From: a bacterium
Lineage (GTDB): Bacteria > Myxococcota_A > UBA9160 > UBA4427
Reading direction: 5' to 3'
Assembly: GCA_024742285.1 (NCBI GenBank)
Contig: JANSYR010000001.1
Location: forward strand, 124,001 to 188,000
DNA length: 64,000 bases
A program made the translations under genes and the position numbers. The notes under the pieces were generated by a model, which was given only the letters and a program-made list of their open reading frames with translations, made no database searches and was not told the origin of the DNA. This document shows, one piece after another, positions 8,478-15,506 of this stretch; positions within the stretch are counted from its first letter, which is position 1, and each line of letters starts with the position of its first letter.

Positions 8478-9707
8478 ATGTCCGAACCCTCTCGCGCCCA
8501 GAAGGCCTGGAACGAATTCGCCGACGCGCTGAAGCGCATCGGCGACAAGATCGTCGCACCGACCGGTGCCCGAGGCGAACGCGAACGCGCCGAGGGCTAC
8601 CGCTATCTGCTTCGTCTCATCTCCGCTGCCCACGACCTCGAGATGGAGTCCGACCGTCGATTCCCGGAGCTCAAGCGGATGATGACGCCGATCCGGAAGT
8701 TCAAAGGGGATGGAACGGACACGCTCTACCGCGAGGCGAAGCTCGACGAGAACCTCGTCTACAAGTACGCCATCCGACGCGGCGACGACCTGTTCTTCTC
8801 GGCGACCGTCTACGCCTACGACGAGGAGGACACCTACTACATCGTCGATCACCTGATCGACGACGATCTCGTTTGGGACAACGTCTTCGGGCAGCAGATC
8901 GCCGAGGTCTACCTGTCCGAGAAGCGCCCGGACGGTGCCCGGAACTGGATCGAGCTCAAGGGTCGGAACCCGATCCTCTTCACGCGAGAGTACTTCGACA
9001 CCTTCGTGGACGCGGTCGATCGCGGGGAGAAGCGATCGGCGGCGATGACCCTCGAGTGCCTCTCCGAGACCGCCCCCCTCGCCCACTACGACGAAGAGCA
9101 GCTGGAGAGCGGGCTCCGCCGGGTCGTCGACTTCGTCGAGGATGCGACGGACGTTTCCCTGGGCCTGTCGATCTTCATCGGCTTGAATCGGATCGAGTAC
9201 GAGGGAACGAGCGAACGCAGCGGGAGCATGACCCGGATCGAGGAGGGCGAGCTCGTCCTGGACGAAGCGTCGTCGGACGAGTACACGCCGGAAGAGCTCG
9301 CGGCCATGATCGACCCGAAGCTCGTCCGCAACAATCTGCCCGGGCCGGGGATCCAGTACATCGGCGGCACGTTCAAGATCGCCGCGGACGAAGTGATCCT
9401 GGTCGAGGGGAAGGACGTCCCGTGCCGCTATTGGAACCTGCAGATCCTGACCCGCTATCTCGAGAGCGGCGATTTCCGGCACTACAAGGTCGGCATCCAG
9501 GGCAGCGACGTCGTGTCGAACGCCGACGGCAGCTTCAGGATCTACGCCGCGCCCGAAGACCCGGGGACCCTCAACTGGATCACCACACAAGGCAACAAGA
9601 ACGGCCAGATCCTGATCCGTACCCTGCTCGCCGACCCCCTCATGGAGGCGACCTTCAAGGTCATCAAGGCCTCCGACATCCCCGCGGCGGACCGACGTCC
9701 CGCGTAG
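8478..9707 (+). CDS. DUF1214 domain protein (cytoplasmic paralogue)
   Basis: A 409-aa protein without a signal peptide. The last 100 residues fit DUF1214: FRIYAAPEDPGTLNWITT and ILIRTLLADP. They align with the end of the Tat-exported DUF1214 protein at 56563-57795 (FRIVIAHEDPGVPNWLDT). The N-terminal 300 residues (e.g. KYAIRRGDDLFFSATVYAY) carry the strand-rich part that precedes DUF1214 in this family. Its function is unknown; members often sit beside lipid, sterol and xenobiotic catabolism genes. ATG at 8478. Its last 44 nt overlap the 3' end of the convergent DUF35 gene. Confidence 0.8.
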   Translation: MSEPSRAQKAWNEFADALKRIGDKIVAPTGARGERERAEGYRYLLRLISAAHDLEMESDRRFPELKRMMTPIRKFKGDGTDTLYREAKLDENLVYKYAIRRGDDLFFSATVYAYDEEDTYYIVDHLIDDDLVWDNVFGQQIAEVYLSEKRPDGARNWIELKGRNPILFTREYFDTFVDAVDRGEKRSAAMTLECLSETAPLAHYDEEQLESGLRRVVDFVEDATDVSLGLSIFIGLNRIEYEGTSERSGSMTRIEEGELVLDEASSDEYTPEELAAMIDPKLVRNNLPGPGIQYIGGTFKIAADEVILVEGKDVPCRYWNLQILTRYLESGDFRHYKVGIQGSDVVSNADGSFRIYAAPEDPGTLNWITTQGNKNGQILIRTLLADPLMEATFKVIKASDIPAADRRPA

Positions 9708-10131
9708 CGCCCTCGCCGCCGGCGAAGACGCGAACCCGAAAATAGGGAAGGGTGATCTCTTCGGACATCTCCTCGAAGAACACTTCGAGCGGCGTGCCGA
9801 TCGCGACGTCCTCCGGCTCGACGCCGATCAGGTTCGAGAGCATGTGGTAGCCCTCTTCGAGCTCGACGATCACGACCGTGTAGGGCGTCTCGAAGACCGG
9901 CTGCTGGGGGCGATAGACCGTGGAGAAGCTGTAGAGCGAGCCGCGCCCGGTCGACTCGACCCACTCGAGGTTCTCGCCCATGCACTCGCCACAGCAGGGC
10001 TGCGGAATGAAGGTATAGGCGTCGCAGTCCTGGCATCGCTGGACCGTGAGGCGTCCTTTCTTGCAGGCGTCCCAGTACGGCTGCGAGATGGGCGTCGGAC
10101 GCGGGAGGGGGATCTGTTTCCCGGCGCTCAT
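9664..10131 (-). CDS. DUF35 OB-fold / zinc-ribbon acyl-CoA-binding protein
   Basis: A 155-aa protein with a rubredoxin-like zinc ribbon (RCQDCDAYTFIPQPCCGECMG: CxxC then CxxC) followed by an OB-fold (GRGSLYSFSTVYRPQQP, YTVVIVELEEG). DUF35 proteins partner with thiolase-fold enzymes, as in the Ltp2-ChsH2-type aldolase of steroid side-chain breakdown, or serve in HMG-CoA-synthase-type complexes. Its ATG overlaps the TGA of the thiolase gene upstream (ATGA), which supports a fixed 1:1 complex. The 3' end overlaps the DUF1214 gene on the other strand by 44 nt. Confidence 0.9.
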   Translation of the reverse strand: MSAGKQIPLPRPTPISQPYWDACKKGRLTVQRCQDCDAYTFIPQPCCGECMGENLEWVESTGRGSLYSFSTVYRPQQPVFETPYTVVIVELEEGYHMLSNLIGVEPEDVAIGTPLEVFFEEMSEEITLPYFRVRVFAGGEGATRDVGPPRGCRRP

Positions 10132-11282
10132 ACGGGCTCCTTTCCGAGGGCCATGACGTCGCAGAAGAGCGCGCCGGAACCGCCGTTCGTCGCCAGCGCG
10201 ACCTTCGGTTCGTGCAGTCGGAGTTCGGGGGTGATCTGTCCGCGCAGCTGCTGGACCGCCGCGATCGGCTTCTGGAGGAGCTGCGCCACGCCCGCGTGGG
10301 AGTAGGACATGATCCCGCCGTTGGTCGCGACGGGGAGGTCCCCGTCGATGCGGATCCGTCCCTCGAGCACGAAGTCGGCGCCCTCCCCTTCCTTGCAGAA
10401 CCCGAAGGCTTCGAGCTGGCGGATGATCTCGAAGGAGAAGGGGTCGTAGAACTCGGCGAAGTCGACGTCCTTGTGGGACAAACCGCTCTGCTCGAAGGTC
10501 ATCTCCATCGCGCGGCGCCCGACCCAGCCGTAGCGCTCCCAGACCGGCGCGGTCACGTAGGACATGCCCTGGCGATCCATCCCGCCGCCCAGGACGTAGA
10601 TCGGTTCGCAGTCGAGATCCTTCGCGCGCTCGGCGGTCGTGAGCACCATCGCCGCACCGCCCTCGGAGGCGATGCAGCAATCGAGGAGATGGAAGGGGTC
10701 CGCGACCATCCGCGAGGCTTCCACCTCCGCCGGCGAACACTCGCGACCGAAGAAGACCGCGTCGGGGTTCAGCGCGCCGTTGCTCCGGATCGAAGCGGCG
10801 ACCTCGGAGAGCGCGGCCCGGGGTGTGCCGTAGATGTGCATGTGCCGCTGGGCCATCAGCGCGAACTCCGCGGCCGTGTAGAGGCCCCAGCACTCGACGA
10901 ACTCGTTCTCGGGTCGCGTCCACGAGACGGTCGACTCACGGTCGGTGTACTCGCCGCACTGCGCCGTCGCGATCACGATCGTCTCGGCCTGCCCGGTCTG
11001 GATCGCGGCGGCGGCTTCGAGCACGCCCTCGACGCCCGGGGACGCCGTCCCCGTCCAGGCCGGTCGACCTCCGAACCACTGCGCCGTGGTGCGCGAAGCG
11101 ATTCGCGTGACCCAGCTCGAGATGTTCACGCCATCGACGTCGCCCGGGGTGAGGCCCGCGTCGGCGAGTGCGCCGCGGATCGCATCGAGGACGAGGCCCT
11201 GCTCCGTCCAGTTCGGCAGCTGCTTCGCCTGGACCGTGTTGTATGCGCCGACGATCGCGACGCCATCGAAGGGATTCCTCAT
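10128..11282 (-). CDS. thiolase-fold lipid-transfer protein, probable Ltp2-like aldolase
   Basis: A 384-aa SCP2-type thiolase-fold protein. Where true thiolases have the nucleophilic Cys in 'CASG', this one reads GTASPGVEGV, with Thr79 in the Cys position. The C-terminal Cys motif is also replaced (ATNGGSGALF), while the histidine loop is kept as YSHAG. Loss of both cysteines, plus translational coupling to a DUF35 protein, is the pattern of Ltp2-type retro-aldolases rather than of beta-ketothiolases. I chose ATG 11282 (MRNPFDGVAIVG) because the 14 residues upstream in frame are not family-like. It likely acts on a beta-hydroxyacyl-CoA in the cytoplasm. Confidence 0.85.
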   Translation of the reverse strand: MRNPFDGVAIVGAYNTVQAKQLPNWTEQGLVLDAIRGALADAGLTPGDVDGVNISSWVTRIASRTTAQWFGGRPAWTGTASPGVEGVLEAAAAIQTGQAETIVIATAQCGEYTDRESTVSWTRPENEFVECWGLYTAAEFALMAQRHMHIYGTPRAALSEVAASIRSNGALNPDAVFFGRECSPAEVEASRMVADPFHLLDCCIASEGGAAMVLTTAERAKDLDCEPIYVLGGGMDRQGMSYVTAPVWERYGWVGRRAMEMTFEQSGLSHKDVDFAEFYDPFSFEIIRQLEAFGFCKEGEGADFVLEGRIRIDGDLPVATNGGIMSYSHAGVAQLLQKPIAAVQQLRGQITPELRLHEPKVALATNGGSGALFCDVMALGKEPV

Positions 11283-11412
11283 GCGATCGATGTTGCCACA
11301 AAGCACCCGTCCGGACGTCCCCATCCAAGCCGTCGGAATCGAAGAGGAAAACGAGACGCCGGCCGCCTGGGTGTCCGACGGAGCGCCGTCGCTTCGCTTC
11401 GCTGCAGACGCG

Positions 11413-13707
11413 CTATTCGGCTTCGGGCTTGCGGTACAGGTGGAAGAAGCGGTCGGTTCGTCCGCGGAGCTCGGGGTCGAAGGCGCTCCGCGAGAGATCG
11501 TCGGCTGGATTGCGGAGGTGCGGGGACACGTCCTCCAGGACGAAGCCGGCGGCGGTGACTTCCTTCTCGACGACGCGTGGCGCGATCCGGTGGAGCGATT
11601 CGACCACCGACGTCCCGGCCGCGGCCTCCGCCCGGTGATCGATCACGACGAAGGTCCCCCCCGGTCGCAGCGCTTCGAAGATCCGCCGATTCATCTCGAC
11701 CCGGTCCAGCGCCATCCAGACCGTGTCGTGATAGAAGAGCGCGAGGAAGATCGAGTCGAAGCGCTGCGAGCCGAGATCGAGTTCGTCGAGCTCCTGCACC
11801 ACTTCCTCGACCCCCTCCAGGCCCCCCGTCGCTCGCCGTTCCGCGATCCGTTCGCCGTAGCGTTCTGCGACGAGCGCGCTGTTCTGGGAGACGACGTGGC
11901 CTTCCGGGCCGACCGCCGCAGCGAGGACCTCGCTCCACCAACCGTCGCCCGCCATGAGGTCCGCGACCCGATCGCCCGACTCGATCCCGGAGAGCGCAAT
12001 CGCGGTCAGGGGCTCACGCAGTCCATCCTTCTCCGGATCGGCGCCGACGCGCGCCTGGACACGTTCCGCCATTGCGTCCACCGGCCGCGCCCAGGGGCGG
12101 CTCAGCAGCAAGCCCCCGCTCGCACGCAGCGCCTTGCGATCCCCGGGAAGCAGACGATCCGCGAGCCCGTAGAGCGGCGCGACCCCCGACGTGAGCGCGG
12201 TCCCGAGGCTGCTCAGGATCGTGCCGTCCGCGAGCACGACGGTGATCCCGGTCGAATCGTCCGGGAGCTCGAGGAAGTCGCCGATTCCCCGGCCCGTCGC
12301 CCCATCGATCTCCACGAGCGCGGACTCGACCGGCCAGGGAATCGTCCGACCGAAGAGCTTCGTCTCGTAGCCGTAGACGACGGGGACGACGACGTTTCCG
12401 CCGACCACCGTCGGATTTCCGTTCCCGATCGCCTGCGGCTCGCCGAGCCAGAAGCTCTTCGGGAGCCTGGCCTTCGCGAGGTGGGCGAGCTCGCTCTCCC
12501 ACCGGACGGTTCCGTCCTCGCGCATCGCGATCAGCGCCGGCCCGAAGGCCTGCAGCGCGTAGACGTCTCCGTTCCCCCCGACCGCCGCCGCCGCGGAGGT
12601 CGCTTTCGTGTCGACCTGCCAGACGATCGATCCCGCGCGCGCATCGATCCCGTAGAAGACGCCGTTCTCGTCGGAGACGTAGACGCGATCCCTGGCCGGC
12701 GAGAGCGTCGGGCTCGAGCCGCTCCCGGGGCCCATGTCCGTGACGAAGGCCGTGCGGATGACGACCCGGCGCGCTTCGCCCTGCCCCTGCGTCTCGAGGT
12801 CCAGCGCGTGGAGGGCCCCGAGCCCCTCGGTCGTGGAGGTCGCGGCGACGAAGATGCGTCCCGTCTCGACGTCCACCGCCGGCGTGTTCGCCGACGGCAT
12901 CGCCCCGCCCGCCAACAGCTGCCAGGCCCACTCGCGGATCGCCTCCGCCACCAGCCCTCCTTCGAAGATCGAAGGCGGGCGCGGCATGACCCCGGACTCC
13001 GGCGGGACGTGGCCGGGAAGGCGGAGGTCATCGTTCAGGCGACGTCCGGTCGCGCGATCGAAGACGACGACGTCCCCGAAGTTCGTGACGCCGAAGACGT
13101 CGCCGTCCCGCGTGAACACCGCCGTCGTCAACGCATTGACCGGGAGCGCCTCGGACACGATCCAGTCCCCGTCCCGGGTCGGCGGGAGATCGACGGTCCA
13201 CTTCGATCGGCCGTCCGCGTGGAAGGCGAAGAGCTGGTTGCAGTCGCCGATGTAGACGTCGCCGGCCGCGTCGACGATCGGGCTCGAGAGGATCGCGCAG
13301 GGATCGACGCCAGCGGCCGGATCGGTCCAGGCCGGGGCACGCCAGAGCGGAGTCCCTTCGCGGTCGAAGGCGTGGAGGTTCGAGGCGCCCTCGCCCTGAC
13401 CGGTCGTGACGAAGAAAGTCTCGCCATCCGGCGTGAAAGTCGGCGCCGTCAGTATGGCGGCTCCCTCCAGCAGGTGGCGATCGGTCCGAGCGATCCGGAG
13501 CGGCGCCGACGGCACGAACTTCCGGTTCGCCGGACTCCGGTGGAGCGTCGACCAGCCGCCCTCGGCGTAGACGCCGCCGATCGGCGAGGCGTCCGCGTCG
13601 ACCGGTGCTTCTTCCGGCGCGATGAAGGTCGCGCTCGCCACGAGCGGCGCCAGGACGCCCCCCGCGACGAAGGCCACCGCCTGCCGAACCGAATGCCATC
13701 TCGTCAC
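11413..13707 (-). CDS. exported PQQ-type beta-propeller fused to a COG4798-like methyltransferase
   Basis: A 764-aa protein starting at a GTG with a signal-like N-terminus (AVAFVAGGVLAPLVASA). Residues about 45-520 are propeller repeats of the PQQ/WD type: GEGASNLHAFDREGTPLW, FHADGRSKWTVDLPP, GVFYGIDARAGSIVWQVDT, ALIAMREDGTVRWES. Residues about 560-760 are a class I SAM-methyltransferase: motif I VADLMAGDGWWSEVLA, then FDSIFLALFYHD, RRIFEALRPGGTFVVIDH and EVTAAGFVLEDVSPHLRNP, as in the COG4798 predicted methyltransferases, which also carry signal peptides. The joining of the two domains is unusual and its function is unknown. It is a single gene, with no close partner on its strand. Confidence 0.75.
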   Translation of the reverse strand: MTRWHSVRQAVAFVAGGVLAPLVASATFIAPEEAPVDADASPIGGVYAEGGWSTLHRSPANRKFVPSAPLRIARTDRHLLEGAAILTAPTFTPDGETFFVTTGQGEGASNLHAFDREGTPLWRAPAWTDPAAGVDPCAILSSPIVDAAGDVYIGDCNQLFAFHADGRSKWTVDLPPTRDGDWIVSEALPVNALTTAVFTRDGDVFGVTNFGDVVVFDRATGRRLNDDLRLPGHVPPESGVMPRPPSIFEGGLVAEAIREWAWQLLAGGAMPSANTPAVDVETGRIFVAATSTTEGLGALHALDLETQGQGEARRVVIRTAFVTDMGPGSGSSPTLSPARDRVYVSDENGVFYGIDARAGSIVWQVDTKATSAAAAVGGNGDVYALQAFGPALIAMREDGTVRWESELAHLAKARLPKSFWLGEPQAIGNGNPTVVGGNVVVPVVYGYETKLFGRTIPWPVESALVEIDGATGRGIGDFLELPDDSTGITVVLADGTILSSLGTALTSGVAPLYGLADRLLPGDRKALRASGGLLLSRPWARPVDAMAERVQARVGADPEKDGLREPLTAIALSGIESGDRVADLMAGDGWWSEVLAAAVGPEGHVVSQNSALVAERYGERIAERRATGGLEGVEEVVQELDELDLGSQRFDSIFLALFYHDTVWMALDRVEMNRRIFEALRPGGTFVVIDHRAEAAAGTSVVESLHRIAPRVVEKEVTAAGFVLEDVSPHLRNPADDLSRSAFDPELRGRTDRFFHLYRKPEAE

Positions 13708-13857
13708 GCGTCCCCTCCTCGTCCCGCGTGCCTACGCGGGTCGCGAGCATAGACGAAGGGATCAGCAGACGACGCGCGACGTCGGCTCGCCGATCTGTCT
13801 CGCGAGTTCGAAGAGGCGATGGGCCTCGCGATCGGTCCCCGCGGCGGGCGGATCCGC

Positions 13858-14481
13858 TCAGTCCGCGTCGCGATGCCGGGCGAGGAATCCGGGCCACCCC
13901 TTCTCCGCCGCGCGCATCATCGCCGGGTAGACGATCGCGTGGCGGAACGGCCCGATCGCCGCCATGTACAACCGACCGAATACGCCCCGCGGCTTGACGT
14001 AGACCGCCATCTGCGGGGACCAACCGCCCTCGACTTCCACGCGACCCAGGTGCATCAGGGCGTGGACCGTCGCGTTCCGGATCTCGCCGAGGCTCTCGTT
14101 CTCGTTCCGATAGATCGCGTCGAAGCCGATGTCGCCGTCGATCCGCAGATCCGCCATCGGGTCCGCCGCGTCCCGGTCCGCCGCCGGGAGCCGGGCCCGA
14201 AGGGACTCGCGTTGCGGCGTATCCTCGTCGGGCCTGCTCTCTTCGCGATCCCAGCCGAAGCGCTCCCCGAGCCATCCGCGCAGGCGGAAGAGGCGGGCCG
14301 CCGGCCCGTTTCCAGAGACGAGGGCTCGCTGGGACTCGACCATGAACTCGAGGAAAGTCGCGAAGGCGACGTCCTTCGGCGCGACGATCGGGTAGCGCCA
14401 GACGTCGAGCAGCTCGAAGTCCGGCGCGAGGGCGTGCACGCGATAGGGCTGGGCGAGGTGGTCGTCGTTCGGTCGTCGCAT
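13858..14481 (-). CDS. DUF2867 family protein
   Basis: A 207-aa protein with DUF2867 features: an N-terminal YRVHALAPDFELLDVWRYPI region (cited in parts as 'HALAPDFELLDVWRYPI'), DIGFDAIYRNENESLG in the middle, and PRGVFGRLYMAAIGPFRHAIVYP at the end, split as 'GRLYMAAIGPFRH' and 'IVYPAMM'. DUF2867 domains often stand alone or follow NmrA-like NAD-binding domains; the biochemical role is unknown. The upstream 150 bp (14482-14630) is shared with the divergent LLM gene, so the two promoters lie back to back. Confidence 0.78.
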   Translation of the reverse strand: MRRPNDDHLAQPYRVHALAPDFELLDVWRYPIVAPKDVAFATFLEFMVESQRALVSGNGPAARLFRLRGWLGERFGWDREESRPDEDTPQRESLRARLPAADRDAADPMADLRIDGDIGFDAIYRNENESLGEIRNATVHALMHLGRVEVEGGWSPQMAVYVKPRGVFGRLYMAAIGPFRHAIVYPAMMRAAEKGWPGFLARHRDAD

Positions 14482-14630
14482 GGCGGGACGACTCCTTCGG
14501 GCGCTCTCCGAAGGTAGGGAAGGCTTGCGCGGCGCCAGTGCAGCGAATCGGGGCGTCCGGGACGGGACTTGCGCCGGACCGTCGATCGACGACGATCGAG
14601 CCGAGGCCCGGAACGAGGAGGAGATCCGAC

Positions 14631-15485
14631 ATGCTGCGAGGTGCGATCATCGGCTTCGACGGCAGCCGGGACCCCGGATTCGTCCGGGACGCGGGTGCGC
14701 TGATCGAAGAGCTCGGCTTCGACTCGCTCTGGGTCCCGGAGCATGTCCTCTTCTTCCCGGAGTACGAAGCGAAATATCCCTACTCGGACGACGGTCGGTT
14801 GCGTGGCGATCCGAAGGGCGTGCTGGATCCCTTCGCGGCCCTCACCTTCCTCGCCGCCACCACCTCCCGCATCCGCCTCGCAACCGGCATCTGCATCGTC
14901 CCCCAGCGTCACCCCGTCTACCTCGCCAAGGCCGTCGCCGATCTCGATCGTCTCTCCGGCGGCCGCTTCGACTTCGGTGTCGGCGTCGGCTGGCAACGCG
15001 AAGAGTACGAAGCCCTCGGTTTCCCCTTCGAAGAGCGCGGACGACGCATGGACGAATCGCTCGAGGCGATGAAGGTGCTCTGGACCGACGAGGTGTTGAC
15101 CTTCGAAGGCGAGTTCCATTCCTTCCGCGGCGCCTGGGCGCATCCGAAGCCCGTGCAGACGCCCTATCCGCCGATCCTCGTCGGCGGCGAGAGCCCCGCA
15201 GCCCTCCGCCGCGTCGCCACCCACGCCGACGGTTGGTTCGGCTTCGACCTCACCCCGACCCGCTGCGCCGAGCATCTCGAGCACCTGTCCGAACGTCTCT
15301 CGCGCGTCGGTGCATCCCTCGCAGACCGGCGGATCATCGCGTCACCCTCGAAGGACGCGAAGAGCGCCGCCGCGGTCGCCGAGTTCGCGAAGCTCGGCGT
15401 CGAGCAGATCGTCGTACCGGTCGTCGGTCGCGATCTCGACGGGCTGCGCGCCCACGGCGAGCGCATCCTCGACTGGCTCGGCTGA
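14631..15485 (+). CDS. LLM-class flavin/F420-dependent oxidoreductase
   Basis: A 284-aa TIM-barrel luciferase-like protein of the TIGR03619 type. It has ELGFDSLWVPEHVLF near the N-terminus, then IRLATGICIVPQRHPVYLAK, GGRFDFGVGVGWQREEYEALG (split: 'FDFGVGVGW' and 'REEYEALGF'), PILVGGESPAALRR, and a closing VRGDLDGLRAHGERILDWL-like helix. Such enzymes use F420 or FMN to oxidise or reduce alcohols, enones or nitro compounds. The ATG is preceded by GAGGAGGAG, an excellent SD, which rules out the longer upstream frame. A paralogue is at 53640-54545. The cofactor choice (F420 versus FMN) is inferred from the subfamily. Confidence 0.88.
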   Translation: MLRGAIIGFDGSRDPGFVRDAGALIEELGFDSLWVPEHVLFFPEYEAKYPYSDDGRLRGDPKGVLDPFAALTFLAATTSRIRLATGICIVPQRHPVYLAKAVADLDRLSGGRFDFGVGVGWQREEYEALGFPFEERGRRMDESLEAMKVLWTDEVLTFEGEFHSFRGAWAHPKPVQTPYPPILVGGESPAALRRVATHADGWFGFDLTPTRCAEHLEHLSERLSRVGASLADRRIIASPSKDAKSAAAVAEFAKLGVEQIVVPVVGRDLDGLRAHGERILDWLG

Positions 15486-15506
15486 GCTCGGATCGGAGCC
15501 CCGGCG

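Noticed and set aside
10945-13752. 935-aa plus-strand open frame
   Set aside because: Antisense to the propeller-methyltransferase gene; no recognisable domain.
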